DNA of 64,000 nucleotides from Gremmenia infestans (Eukaryota; Ascomycota; Leotiomycetes; Helotiales; Hamatocanthoscyphaceae): the NCBI GenBank assembly GCA_032629725.1, contig JAFEVB010000036.1:496001-560000 (forward strand), read 5' to 3'. This document shows, piece by piece, positions 1 through 12,359 of the stretch. The notes below the pieces were generated by a model. It did no database searches. It was not told the origin of the DNA and saw only the letters and a program-made list of their open reading frames with translations. Position 1 is the first letter of the stretch. Each line of letters starts with the position of its first letter. Both the position numbers and the translations under genes were made by a program.

Positions 1-264
1 CAGATTCAGATGCGCCGAGCGAATGAACTTAGGGGGAACGGGACGGGCGCAGTGTGTGAGAGTGAGAGTGAGAGTGAGAGTGGAGTGGGTGAGTAATCAC
101 GGGCCTCGAGATTGGGTGTAACGAATTGAGTTCTGCCGGGGGGATAATTTCAGACGGAAACTTGAATTGAATACGGTGTGTGCGTGCATGCGTGCGTGCG
201 TGCGTGCGTGCGTGCGACAAGAATTGAATATTACCAGGATGATGGATGAATGAATTATGAATTA

Positions 265-328
265 TGAATAGATGAATAGATGAATAGATGAATAGATGAA
301 TAGATGAATAGATGAATAGATGAATAGA
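265..328. repeat. Minisatellite (TGAATAGA)8
   Basis: Eight perfect consecutive copies of the 8-bp unit TGAATAGA, preceded by diverged GAATTATGAATTA copies and ended by TGAATAGAGA. Such perfect arrays mutate by slippage and are often polymorphic between isolates. Confidence 0.95.
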
Positions 329-1319
329 GAAGAAACGGAAAACATGCAGAATTATTTAATACGAGCTGCGTTGGCTACGCTACCTAGGTATATCGCGTAA
401 GAAGAAGGGAAGGGCCCATGAGAGAAGAAGCAACGGGGCATGGTGGGTGGCCTTCAAGCCTTTTCCAAACTAACCACGAATACGGGTGACAATGGTCCCA
501 CCCCTATCCGCTTTAGGACTCCACGCGACGATCTGTATGGCCCATCAAGTCACTTAGCAAGGCAAGTCCCTCTAACCCCCCGTTCGGCAAGTCTTGCTAC
601 CCCGTCTTCTACCAGCGAATCGCCTCTCTGTCTTTTTAGAAGTATTTTGGAAATTTTAGACTTTGCATATTATTACGAACGAGGGGAGCAGCCCGTCTTT
701 TGCCCTTCAACGACCGTTGCTTCGATAGCGCTGCGCTGCTGACTTTCTAGCGCTGGACTACTGGCATGGCGGAGTCCGCCAGCTGTGCGGATTTTACTTC
801 GTAAAACTGTACAGCGACGAAAAGCGTGATTATTGAGGCTGTGTAGTCTGTCCAGATCTCGTTCTACTTCGTAGCCGCAACGTTGCCTTTTCCTTGGTTA
901 CCTAAGGCTCTCCTCACTCCGAGAATTCATCACATCATAATCTACCCGGTGATACGCTTAGATCAAAACTAGATCAGATGGGTGAGATCTCAATTAATCA
1001 CATTACATAAAATCTCGTTCTCTTCTCGCCCTCATAATTATAGCAAGACGAAGTAGGGAGTAAGTCAACCGGTAAAACCTGTGCAGAGTACAGTACAGTA
1101 CCCCATCAGTTCAGGGTCTAATCTGCATTCCTCCAGGATCAAAAAGAACTCCCCAGATCCAGATTCCTATTCCCAATTGCGGAGGATATCCATATCTTCC
1201 TTCAACGGAGCCTCCGGGTTTCACCCACCACCACGGCTTTCTACTGGTACGGTGTTTACGTATAAAACTGTTCTTCCCCATCTTCACCCCTCTTCATCGT
1301 TACAGTTGGTATCAAACTG

Positions 1320-1355
1320 CTCTCCTCTCCTCTCCTCTCCTCTCCTCTCCTTTTC
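1320..1355. repeat. Pyrimidine microsatellite (CCTCT)n
   Basis: About six CCTCT units in a row grading into CCTTTTCTCTCC. It is a polypyrimidine tract on the + strand with no gene start behind it. Confidence 0.85.
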
Positions 1356-2019
1356 TCTCCCCAAAAACATCATCCCGTCCCGTCAACTCTAGAGGTTGGA
1401 GACCCACCAAGCGTAGAATCGAAACATTCGGTATCCTGATTCCTGACCTTGACTTTTGGTTGACAAGAAGTCGAGCATGGGTAAAAGGAGTTGACGTCAG
1501 AACATTTACTTGGTATATTATATATATTATTTACCGTGATAAGAAAAGGGGAGGGGGTGCTCCAGTTAAAGTATTTTTTCAGTAATGCACAAATTCACTT
1601 TACACGTGTTCAATCATAAAAGGAAATAAATTATCCCATTTCCATGTTCCATTGGTTGCTACGATGTACAATACACAAAAAACTCCACCAGACACTTTTT
1701 CAATATCCAGTTCGTTGTCAGTGTCTGGCATCTATATGCAAATTTCAATCCACCTGAAAACCATCGGTAGCACCATCCCAATTCTATTACAAGAAAGACA
1801 TTACCCAGAAAAGTCGGTAGTAATCCAACCCTTGGAAAAGCGAGGAAATAACTTCGTCACAGCCAGTCCCTGTTGACATGAGATGCTGTTTTGTATGTGA
1901 GTAGGTGAGGTCGCCATGTTGCGACTGAAATCAAAAATGCACGCTCAAATGCCTCGAGTCATGGCCCCAAGCGGGGAAACGCACTACGAAAGAAACAGAC
2001 ATTACTGCTCGCTGGCTTA

Positions 2020-4269
2020 TCATCTTTGCATGTCCCACGATGGCTTCAGCGTCGCAGCTAGATCGTCCCTGGTGAAGACGGCGTCCTTGGGAATTTTGCT
2101 GACGCGGTACGCTCCATTACGGATGGCTCCTAGCTGGACCTTCGAGATACCACTGCGGTTGCTGCGAATACTGCCGGCGTCACTCATGCTATCAGGATCC
2201 CTAATCCTCTTTGGTGGTGCGAAGTCCAATCCGGTAAAGGTTCCAGACTTGCGGAGCAGATGTCTATCGTCGGGTTAGCAATATCACGGTGGAAAATGTA
2301 TTTGACTACTCACGGGCTTGGCATGGCTGCGAGCTCATCAAAAGCACTGACGGTAGGAGTAAACGCGGGTACTGATGGCGAGTACGGACGTCTCTCTCCG
2401 AATGGACTATCAGATCTACCAGCCACTCTGTCACGATAGTTTTGTGGTGGCGCGAACTCGTGAGTATTCAAAAGAGCAAACGAATCGTCCTTGAGTTTTG
2501 AGGGAGTTGGCAAGGTGTTGAGAGCTGATGGGGGAGGCATTGGCTTCTTTGGCGGTGGACGACCTGAGGCCGAAGAGAAGGCTCTTGGGCCTGGTTGTCC
2601 TCGAGGTCCAGGCATTGCGCCCATTGAACCATGCATAGCACGGGGTGGTCCTCCAAATCTGCCTCTTGGAGGTGGTGTCATGGCACGACGTGTGACAGGT
2701 TGTGAGTAGGGCATAACAAACGCATTAGTGTCAGGGTCGAAGTAGGCGGCCTCACCCAAGTAATTCTCGTCGTAATCCTCATAGTACTGGCCTCCAGATG
2801 GATCTGGTTTCGAGTCGTCGAAGTATTCCTTGTAGAAAGAACGGATTCTGTTTGCTCTGATTTCTGGATCATCCGACTCGGTGACGGCGTCTGGGGGCAA
2901 TGGACGGAATCCCATAGAGAGACGCTTTGGGTCAAACCCAGGGGCGCCCAGCCCAGCTTGAGCAAACTCTTCTGGAGGAACATCCATGGAATACCTCTGA
3001 CCTCGCATAGTCTCAGCATCGCGGCCCGGAGAAGGGGGGGTGACCTTGAATCCATCACCATACTGATCATCATCTTCTTCGAAGTCTTGGGTTTTCAATG
3101 GAAGAGTATTTATCATCGGAGGTGGAGATTTGCGAGTCGTCGTCGTCTCTGAGGACGTGCTTAGAGGTGCTGGCGCTTCGTCGTCGCCAATGATGAAAGC
3201 ACCCAAGTAGTTGTTGCTTTGCCTCATGGCAGCATTGTCACTTGCAACTGACGTCCGGTCATTTCCAGCAGTAGAGGAAATTGGGGCCAGGCTTTGTCCG
3301 GGGCGAGGGCTTGTTGGCAGGCCTTTGCTATTAATTTCTTCTGGGTGTGGTGGTTCGGGTAGATGAGCCTGTGGTGGCTCAGAAGGATAAGGTGGAACCG
3401 TGGGTCGAGAATCGGTAGAACCTGGAAGCGCATTGCTTTGGTGAAGCGAGTTGACGCGTGGAGGATGACTTCGGGGCATACTCGAAGCATTTGGTAGAAG
3501 CTCTGATGTACCTGTATCATGCATTCTCGATGGCGCCATGCTGGAGCCGGTGTAGATGGAGGAGCCATTGTTCCTCGTTTGGGAGCGAATTGACTTCTCG
3601 TCGCCTGGGTAGTATTGAGTAACAGGTCTGTAGGGGTCTTCGGTCGACCTTGACAAAGAATGCAGAGATTCCCGAGAGTTTTGTACCTCCGGAGGCAGGA
3701 GATAGGGGCTTTCCATGTTGAAGTCCATAGATCTCTGGCTTGCATGTGCGATTCCCTTTTCTCCATCAAGATTCATCTCGGTCATATTTGGCCCATTTTT
3801 ATTCTTTCTAGGTCGGCCAGGTTGAGGCACGTCTCCCAATCCGAAGTCCATAGACGCGTGTCTATCGTTGGCATCTTCGATTCTCTGTTTGCGAACATGT
3901 CTACGGTGGAGGTAAAGAAATAAGACGAGGGCGCCGACCAGGGGGATACTAAAGTTATGTCAGAGTTGATGCTGACACAAATGATGCATTCACTTACACA
4001 ACACCCAGAGCGATAGGCAGAGAATACGTAGAATTGCCAATCCCCTTCTCGCACGAATTCGAGCCACAAGAGCTTGAAGAGCTGGAGCTGGAGGCGGTTG
4101 AGGTTGTGGATGATGATGAATCGTCAGTGCCAGTAGGTGGCGTGCGTTCGACGATGCGACCTGGGACCGCGATTTCCATTACATTTCCCATCATACCCAC
4201 TGCTTCTGCTGCTGCATGTGGCATCCGAGGGCCCAGCCTAAAAACATTCACTGCTTCGTGGTGCTCCAT
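2020..4269 (-). CDS. Single-pass membrane protein of unknown function, conserved in filamentous ascomycetes
   Basis: Three exons: 4269-3998, 3948-2314 and 2263-2020. Introns have GTAAGT and GTGAGT donors and a GCTAAC branch point. The joined frame gives about 716 residues. Residues 50-70 are almost all Ser/Thr. One hydrophobic segment lies at about 82-104 (PIALGVVIPLVGALVLFLYL) and is followed at once by a basic stop-transfer run, HRRHVRKQR. This implies a short glycosylatable N-terminus outside and a tail of about 600 residues inside. The tail is disordered and rich in Pro and Ser. It begins with SMDFGLGD and ends in an ordered patch containing SKIPKDAVFTRDDLAATLKP. No signal peptide is visible, so insertion is probably signal-anchor type. 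The layout resembles SKG6/AXL2-type single-helix proteins, but I cannot assign a function. The joins are reliable; the start is the first ATG of the open frame. Confidence 0.8.
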
Positions 4270-5924
4270 ATTGACGATACTGGCAGAGGTAGCTCAGCCC
4301 TGGGACCAGTGCTGGTGTGAATTGAGCAAAGCGAGCAAATTGTGTTTGGGATCGTGATGCTTTCGATAGGAACAGGAAGGTGCGAGCAGTGTGGGGAGGT
4401 ATGGACAAAGGCTATTAATGTGGTTGTCGGTGTCGTCTATGGCAGCAGTATTCGGAGTAACTAATGAAACGCTCAACCTCAAACCCGTAGCTGGCTACCG
4501 GTACACCTAAACAGTCGATGAAGCAAATTCGCAAAAGCAGTGGTTTTCGAAAGAATGACTACGGTCAGGACATGAGTAAATGAGTGTGATGGGTCGTGAC
4601 AGTGACCAAATTGGAATGAATGGCAAGCCCGTCTGGCAGGCAATCGAGTTGACGGCTTCGTGGTGATGAGAAGAGGGAAAGAAGGGGAAGCGATTGAAGA
4701 GAGGCAGGCCAACTTGGCAAGCAAGCAGGGCAGCAGCAGGTTGAGAGTGGGAATAGAAGACGGGACGGTGTTGATTGGCCCGCGTTGGGCCGTGCTAATG
4801 CGCTGATGCGGAGTCTCGCCAGTCGTCAGCCATTTCGGATTGGTGGAGCTCAGGGGCAGAGGGGCAGGCATTGAATCCCAAAACGAGATGAGATGAAGCT
4901 GGGGAAGGGAAGGGTAGAGGGAAGGGAAGAAGTACTGTAAGGTACTCCGGAATTAACAACTTGATAGACAAATTGTACTGAATTCTTACACTCTCTACAA
5001 TGTACAGTAATAACATGCTTCTTCTATAGGTAGGTAGCGTAGCTATCAACCATTCTTGATCTACACAATGGTTTGGACGACCTACCTTACGCGTAACATA
5101 GGATAGAATAGGTAACCTGAGGCGTGGGCGGACATGCTCTAAATAAATCTGCAGGTCCACAACAGGAGCTTCCAGAACAGGTTACTCAGGAACCGCCCAC
5201 AAGGATGCTGCTCTCAAGCCTCACAAACCTTATCAAATTGTTTCTGCGCCACTCAAGGGGTGTGATTTGACAGCACAGCATCAAAAGGTCTCGAGTACCG
5301 TACAGTACCGGTATCGATCGTAAATTAATTATGAGAGTAAAGTAGAGGTCAAAGTCGCCTCTTCTCCTTCACGACGATTCCTCATCTCAAGTCAACCTTT
5401 GAGCAACATAACTTCTTCAGCCCTCACTCACTCCCCTCCCCTCCCCTCCTTATTCGATAAGCGTTCGACCCTAGCTCGCTGTGGTTGGAAGCGCGAAGCG
5501 TGAGAGATTAAATTTAACGCCTCGCCTCTAGGTGCACAAAGCAGCACAACAGCCAACGGCATGGATAATTAACCCGATGCATATTATTATTATTATTATT
5601 CGTAAGCTATGCTGAACTGTGCTGTGCCCTGCTGTGTACCGTAATGAAAGTCAAGATAAATAGCATTTTACCGGCAGGAATAACCAGCAGTCATCCAAGA
5701 AGAATGCGAGACCAAAGAGCAACAGCTGGTGAACCAGATTCGCTTTCCTTCAGTGGAGAATGGTTTTGCTAGCCTGAGGCTACATTAATCAAGCTCCACC
5801 TTTTGCGTAAACGACATAAAAATATACTCCTTTTTTGCACCCCAACCATCTCGTGACCTTACGAAAAGGGGAAGAAGCTCCAATCTTTGAGGACCATTAC
5901 ACGTGATGATGTGACTTTCACAAT
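4270..5924. other. Divergent intergenic region between membrane-protein gene and DHX35 gene
   Basis: No supported gene; open frames are low-complexity. It contains a GTACTGTAAGGTACTCCGG element near 4932, a near-palindrome GTACCGTACAGTACCGG at 5295-5311 and an (ATT)n run at about 5580-5600. Both flanking promoters and 5' leaders must lie here. Confidence 0.6.
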
Positions 5925-8068
5925 ATGGCTGACTTCGACCTCTCTGCCAACTTTATTCCCTCCCTACACAAGCCAGCGTCACTTCTCCCCATTGCTCGGC
6001 ACAGGCAGAATCTCCTCTACCTGATAGAGAAGTACCCAGTCACAATTGTCGTTGGACATACCGGTTCGGGGAAAACAACACAGATACCTCAGTATCTAGA
6101 GCAAGCAGGATGGTGTGCAGAGGGCAAGATCATTGCAGTTACTCAGGTAAGCCAGCCTTGCTCCGTGAAGACATCACAAGAAGCTAACTTTTCCAGCCTC
6201 GTCGAGTAGCGGCAACTACAGTTGCTATTAGAGTAGCTGAAGAAGCAGGATGTAAAGTTGGTGAAGAAGTGGGCTACTCAATCCGATTTGAAGATGTTAC
6301 TTCAGCTTCGACACGCATCAAGTTCTTGACAGATGGGCTACTACTCAGAGAAGCTCTCGTAGATCCCCTGCTGTCACGATATTCTGTGATCATGGTAGAT
6401 GAGGCTCATGAGCGATCATTGAGCACGGATGTTCTTCTTGGGGTGCTAAAGAAGATCTTGAAGAGACGCCCGAATGATCTGAGGATCATCATTAGTAGTG
6501 CTACTTTGCAAGCAGAGGATTTTCTCAAATTCTTCGCAGGAGACATCGAAATCCAGCCGAAGCCGACCGCTCCAGCTACTATGACTCTTGATGATCTGGT
6601 TTCTCAAGGCGGTTCTACAGCTCCAGATACCGATAATGTGCTCGGTGGTAACATAGGGAGGATCATCAGTTTGGAGGGAAGAATGTATCCCGTCGACGTT
6701 CTGTATCTAGAGAAACCTGCTGAGGACTACGTTGAGAAGGCGGTGCAAACGGTCTTTGACATACATACGAAGGAACCCGATGGAGATATCCTAGTATTCC
6801 TTACAGGAAGAGAAGAGATCGATACTGCCGTACAAGCAATCTCTGAACGAGCTGCGAACCTGCATCCTCGAGCACAAACGATTATGCCACTACCGTTATA
6901 CGCGGGACTGTCGACAGAGCAGCAGATGTATGTCTTTGAAGAGGCGCCCGAAAACACGAGAAAGGTCATATTCTCTACAAATATCGCAGAAGCATCTATC
7001 ACGATTGACGGGATCGTCTATGTTGTGGATACTGGATTCGTCAAATTACGAGCTTTCAATCCTTTGACGGGCATTGAAACGCTGACAGCTACTCCTATAT
7101 CAAAAGCGTCGGCTACGCAGAGAGCAGGGCGAGCTGGTCGAACAAAGACTGGAAAATGCTACCGCCTGTTTACAGAATCGAATTTCCAATCGCTTGAGGA
7201 AGCCACGATACCAGAGATACAAAGGTCAAACTTGGCGCCCGTCATTTTACAGCTCAAGGCTTTAGGAATTGACAACATCGTCCGATTCGACTTTGTCACC
7301 TCTCCTCCAGCAGAACTCGTCATTCGTGCTCTTGAGCTCCTCTATTCCCTCGGTGCACTCGACGACTACGCCAAGTTGACGCGTCCACTCGGCACGCGCA
7401 TGGCAGAATTAGCCGTAGAGCCCATGATGGCCAAAACCCTACTATCTGCATCATCGTTTGGGTGTCTGAGCGAGATGTTGTCCATTGCAGCAATGACAAG
7501 CGTCGGAGGCAACATCTGGTTCCATCATGACGGCGAGAAGAAGAAAATGGAGACAGCACGTCGAAAATTTGCTGTGGAGGAAGGAGATCATATCACGCTT
7601 CTCAATGTCTACCAAGCCTTCGTTACGAAAGGCAGGAAAGAAACGAAGTTCTGCCACGACAACTATATCAATTTCAAAGCCCTCACGCGCGCTGTTAGCA
7701 TACGAGCCCAGCTGAAACGCTACCTCGAGAGATTCGGCATCGTCGTCGATGAAACGCTCTCTTCCAACGCCAACAAGCAGCCCTTAGCAGTCGGCGGCCC
7801 AGATAAAGGAGAGAAGATCCGTCGTTGTCTAACGACAGGGTTCTTCGCTCACGCAGCGAAGATGCAACCCGACGGCACTTTCAGAAATGTTGCGGGAGGC
7901 ACGATATTACATGCGCATCCGAGTTCGTTGATGTTTAATCGCAGAGCTGATTGGGTTATCTTTCATGAGGTTATGGAAACGGGGAACAAGACTTTTATAA
8001 GGGATGTTACGAAGATCGAGAAGAGTTGGCTGGTGGAGTATGCTCCGGATTTTTACAAGATACGATGA
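5925..8068 (+). CDS. DHX35: DEAH-box RNA helicase, DHX35 family
   Basis: Two exons, 5925-6146 and 6197-8068, joined across a 50-nt intron that interrupts motif Ia (VTQ|PRRVAA). The product is 697 residues. Helicase motifs are in order: Walker A GHTGSGKT at 44-51, PRRVAA at 75-80, DEAH at 142-145, SAT (IISSATLQ), and motif VI QRAGRAGR, followed by the winged-helix, ratchet and OB-fold region typical of DEAH/RHA proteins. Stretches such as RSNLAPVILQLKALGIDN and FAVEEGDH match the DHX35 subfamily rather than DHX15, DHX16 or DHX8. There is no long N-terminal extension, which also fits. In animals DHX35 is found in catalytic spliceosomes; the exact role in fungi is less clear. No key residue is missing. 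Confidence 0.93.
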
Positions 8069-8707
8069 TCAGCAGGTCGATCTTCAATATATCAAATTCA
8101 GTCAAATCCGGTTTCCTAGTATCTAAAGTGCAAGGTAAAATATTGTTTTTGGTGTTGACCTCTTCCGCTTTCAATTAAGATGCGATTATTTATAGTACCC
8201 GCCTCGAGCATTGTGGGCAATTTCCCACGGTTTCTCAAGGATTCATTTTCGATTTTCTAAGAGTTTTAACGGTCAGAGACTCAAATTAATCTCAGAGCGA
8301 AGTTGCAAATTGCAACCGTTGGAGTGAATTTCGGTCAACTCAGTTCAACCACGCGAATCTCTAACTGCTTTCTTCCACTCTATTGCAACAAGTACCAACA
8401 GAACACCTCAGCATAAAAGGAGGCTGAAACTTTAGCCGATGAGAATTCCCTTTTTGACACTGCGCAGCGTATTCAATTTGCCCCTTGAAACCATTTACTA
8501 AAGACCTAAAATCTGTCTAGGCCTTATATTCTACACTTCGCTATCATTGCTACCGAAGTAGAATTTTCACTCTTGTGAATACTCGCTTCCAAGAGCAGTT
8601 GCATCAAGAGCGGTTCGATCTCCTCTGTTTACTCAATTTTCGTCATACGTAACATCCCATGGTCTCCATACCGCTCCATCTACATATCCTAGTACCACCA
8701 CGAAATA
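8069..8707. other. Intergenic, nothing recognised
   Basis: Separates DHX35 from the next plus-strand gene. I see no coding frame, RNA gene or repeat, apart from a CTACCGAAGTAG-type short palindrome near 8551. Confidence 0.5.
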
Positions 8708-9889
8708 ATGTTCAACAAAACCTCCATCCGCGGCGGCCTCCCCGCACCCACACAAGAATGGTACGAGAACCGCACCGAAGATGGCAATCCCCAACCCTTC
8801 GCCACATACAAAAACTCACTTATCTTCCTCGGCTTCAACATCACCCCTGACCAATTCGCCGTCATTGAAGATCGAAGCATGGGCGTACTCCAAGTCAACG
8901 AGCTTTACAAAGAGTCTTGTGGTAAATATAGCACCACCATCGCACATTGTCTATCCTCGAATGCCTCGCGGTTGAGTTTCCATTCTTGCTCTCGGATTGG
9001 GTGCCTGGATGGTGGGATTATGATGCATTGAAAGGTTGGATCAAGAAGGCTGCTCTATGGATGAAGACGCATCCAGGCGAAACGAAGTCTAATAGACGGT
9101 CCAAGGGCCGCGCAGAGGGACCACCGCAGACTGCCAATTTATGGTTATGGTTCGAGGGGAGGCGGGAAGCGCTACTATTGTGCCGCTGGTTGATCTTCTA
9201 TTGGAGGGAAAATGTCCTGATCATGACATGGCAGATTTGCAGGCGTGGGGTTTGAAGAGTGTGCGGTTGTTCAGCGCTCTGGCGAAAGATATTAAGTTTA
9301 TGGTGCAGGGTACGCTTGTTTATACCATCACAGGTGTTGCGGGCGAGAATATTGATGTGCGGATTACAAACGACATCCATTTGCGCAACGCGGTGATGTA
9401 TTTGCGAGCACCCGGTAAGACCGCTCTGTTTCTAGAAGTCATCCGATCAGTAAGTATGCCCTTCTCTTCAAACTCTCAACAGAATCAATCTTATGAGAAT
9501 AGGTCAATGCAGAAGATGGCCTCGAAGAACGGTCCAACCGCTATCAATCTCATCAGCTCGCCATTACCTCCAGCCCCCTGACTCCAGAACAGGACATCGC
9601 TCAACGCGCCGAAACAATCCTCTCCCAGCGATCTCTTCTGAAAGAGCCGACCGTAGAGAAAGAACCTGGTCTTCAAAACCCAATGAATCTGACTTCCGTT
9701 CCCGAGAGCAGTAGAAGTCCTATGGCCAATCACAAACTCAGTTCGATTATCATGAGGAGCCTGTATTCTGATGATGAGGCATCCGTGGATGAGAGTGTGG
9801 ACGATGAGATAGCTGGACTTGTTAGTTCTGGCATCAAGGTCTCCTCATTCGCCGACTTCCTAGCACAGGAAGTTAAGGTGATACTGTAA
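8708..9889 (+). CDS. Hypothetical protein, uncertain exon structure
   Basis: Not recognised. The best model has exons 8708-8921, 9130-9449 and 9503-9889, giving 306 residues. The last intron (GTAAGT donor, AATAG acceptor) is convincing: it joins FLEVIRS to VNAEDGLEE in frame, and the frame then runs to a stop at 9889. The first intron is doubtful. At 208 nt it is long for this genome, and the region 8947-9130 has its own protein-like open frame in another phase (for example WDYDALKGWIKKAALWM). The gene may therefore have one more small exon, or the region may carry frameshifts. The visible protein has a soluble-looking middle (TLVYTITGVAGENIDVR) and an acidic tail (SDDEASVDESVDDE). No domain is assigned. 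Confidence 0.5.
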
Positions 9890-10480
9890 GAGAGAGGTAT
9901 GGAGGTTGTGATGACTATCTAGGTAGTTGGGTACTATGCAATGGTGAAGGGGAGATGCTTTTTCAATGCTGCGGCATTTTCTTCTTCTGACAGAACATGG
10001 ATATGGGATGATATAGAACATACTAGGCAGAACAAATTGATGATATCTATGGTTTATGGTAGGAGTCTATCTTTCCAAGTGACTCCCGAGCATGAAATAC
10101 CTAATATAACGATTGAGTTCGGTCGCTTGTACCATTATTTGTTGTCTCAAGTAGCAGGGATCTTTCGCTTAATGAAAAAGGGGGCCGCCCCACCTGAGAC
10201 TGTGGGATGACATACAAAATTGAGCAGGTCCTTGGACAGCAACAATATTCCCACCCGGGGTATTCCCCCGAGAAAATATGACCCTGCTGCCTGCTAAAAT
10301 GTGCCTAAAGCACTAAAAATAGGGTGTGAAATCTATTCACAGTCACGTGGACAAACCCGCAGTAAAAACATCATGACGCAAACGAGAGCTTCCCCAGATA
10401 CTATCAAGACAACAACAGTTCGATTGAGGGAGCTCAACATCAACCATCTTCTGTGACCCCAACACTTCAAATATCACATA
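9890..10480. other. Intergenic, nothing recognised
   Basis: A short open frame at 9941-10210 has no family resemblance and no splice partners. The remainder is the presumed promoter of the SDHAF2 gene. I see nothing else in it. Confidence 0.5.
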
Positions 10481-11522
10481 ATGTCGTCAGCTAGGCTGAT
10501 TCTACGCTCCGTGAGGCCTTCAAGGGCCTTCACGCGCCCAATATCCATGACCGCGCGCCGCCTGGCTGGTCCCGGAAACGCAAAAGAACACGAAACGGCA
10601 GCAGATCACCGCAAGATCCAGACCGAGAAACCACTCAATCCCCATATGACGAACACGACATCGACAATCGCAATCGAAATGCCATCTGCAGGAGCTCGGA
10701 AAGCGCCTCCGGAGCTCCTGACGTCTGTTGATGCGGATTTTGTGCCGAAAGACTCTGTGCCGGAGAATACGGAGCGTATGACGGGTGGCACGCAGAAAGC
10801 CCCTGAGGATGGACCAAATGCTGAGATGGGTGTTGGGCAGATGGAGGGAGCAAAGTTTAAAATTGAGCCTTTGAGGAGAACGGGCGAGGATGCGAATACT
10901 ACGAGAGCTAGGTTGTTATGTTCGCACTCATCCCTCTTCCATAGCAAAGGCGTAGGCTAATCATTGGATTCAGATCAGAGCCGCAAGAGAGGAACACTGG
11001 AGAGTGATCTTCTCATGTCTACATTCGCAGAAGCACACCTTCGAGATATGACTCCTGCGCAAATGGCACAATTCGATTTATTCTTGGACGAAAATGATTG
11101 GGATATATATTATTGGGCCACGCAGGAACCTACGCCTACATCACAAGAGACAGCTGAGGGAGCTGGCCGTGGACCAGAAGGCGCTACGGCTAACGCTCAA
11201 GGCGCGGATAAGGAACCAAAGCTTGAGACGGATGAGTGGCGACAGGGCAGCCCGAGGAGCGGGGAATGGGCTCAGACTATTGGGACGTTCAAGCCGGCGT
11301 ATAGACCGGTGCCGACGAGGTGGAAGAATAGTGAAATTCTGGCGATGCTGAGACGACATGTCATCTCGAGGTCTGCAGGTGGTATTCATGAGGAGCCGGT
11401 GGATGCTAAGAGTACTGGTGGTGGTAAGTATGCCTGGAGAGAGATATAAAAGGAGCCTTGCTAATAATCTTCTTACAGGTATGGCGTTTATGCCTCCTGT
11501 ATTCTCAACGGATCGTCCATGA
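10481..11522 (+). CDS. SDHAF2: Succinate dehydrogenase assembly factor 2, mitochondrial
   Basis: Three exons, 10481-10919, 10974-11423 and 11479-11522, give about 310 residues. The first 35 residues are basic, Ser/Arg-rich and free of acidic residues (RLILRSVRPSRAFTRPISM), as in a mitochondrial presequence. The SDHAF2/Sdh5 core begins at 147: YQSRKRGTLESDLLMSTFA, then NDWDIYYWAT at 187-196. These are the family hallmarks of the factor that helps attach FAD covalently to the SDHA flavoprotein of complex II. The first intron has a weak donor, GTTCGC, but joins ARLL to YQSRKRG exactly as the family requires. Compared with yeast Sdh5, the protein has a long low-complexity insert before the core and a C-terminal extension of about 115 residues rich in Gly, Glu and Pro. 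The last exon codes for only the final 13 complete residues. Confidence 0.92.
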
Positions 11523-12359
11523 TAGTCTTCAGCAATGCTATGTACATTTGATACAAACTTCATTGTCCCATAAGATTTGCATACGTACTTGTATTCTACT
11601 TAATAGGGTAGTTCTCTAGCTGTCTCCATATAGTCTGGCAACTCAACGTAGGTACCAAGTTTTCAAGTTTTTGCAGACTCGGAACTAGCCTTGGGGAGAA
11701 GGTTTTCTTTGTGCAACAATGCGGAAGATAACCATCACCCCGGCACCTCATATGTCATGGCCAATTATGCCCACCGTATGCACGCCCTGCAAACGTCAGG
11801 TAATGTGTGAGGTTGGAGCACTGCTCGAGAAACCAAATCCATGCCTGCCACTCATTCCTCTTCATGTATTATTCGCTTAGCAGTCAAATTCCGGAGCCAT
11901 GGAGCGTTGAGGAATGCGGATATGCACCCCGCCTTTTTGTGAAATGGAAGCATTCCATACCCAACCACTGATCTTACACGCATCTCGCCACCATATATGC
12001 AATGGCAGGCAACAAGAATGCTGATCTCCCCCTCGAGGAATTCATGTCATGTTTGATTGCGGTGCAAAATGTCAATTATCACGTGTAACACGTGGAAGAT
12101 AAAGGTCAATCACGAGAAAGTCTCACATTCCAGATATTTCATTATAGTTATGTACAGAATAAGGCAGATGGCTGGTATTCTCCTCAGGCACCTGATCTAC
12201 GCATAAGTATCTCCCCTCGGACGCTTTTGTCACGTTTACCTACTTCGTCATTACTTCCCCTGCCTTACATATCCATCACTGCAAGCCACTGAGAAGCACT
12301 ACATAAACCTTATTCCTAAACCTTATTCCAACCTTGTTGACGAGTCCACATTCTTTAGC
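11523..12359. other. Intergenic, promoter region of the wetA-like gene
   Basis: No coding frame of note. It must contain the 3' end of SDHAF2 and the leader of the next gene. There is a repeated TAAACCTTATTCC just before the start codon (about 12304-12328). Confidence 0.5.

Larger units (their letters stand above)
1..2019. other. Intergenic, repeat-bearing, no supported gene
   Basis: Open frames here are short and unlike protein. The stretch contains GAGAGT- and CGTG-type simple repeats at 57-95 and 180-216, an eight-copy minisatellite at 265-328, a (CCTCT)n run near 1320-1355, and ACTTCGTA-type short palindromes near 795-804 and 864-874. Only the 3' flank of the minus-strand membrane-protein gene, ending at 2020, can be assigned. 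Confidence 0.6.

Noticed and set aside
5455..5490. tRNA-like B box (CGTTCGACCC)
   Set aside because: No matching A box or cloverleaf could be drawn around it. I found no tRNA in the window.
9941..10210. 89-codon frame after the hypothetical gene
   Set aside because: No resemblance to any family and no supporting splice signals.
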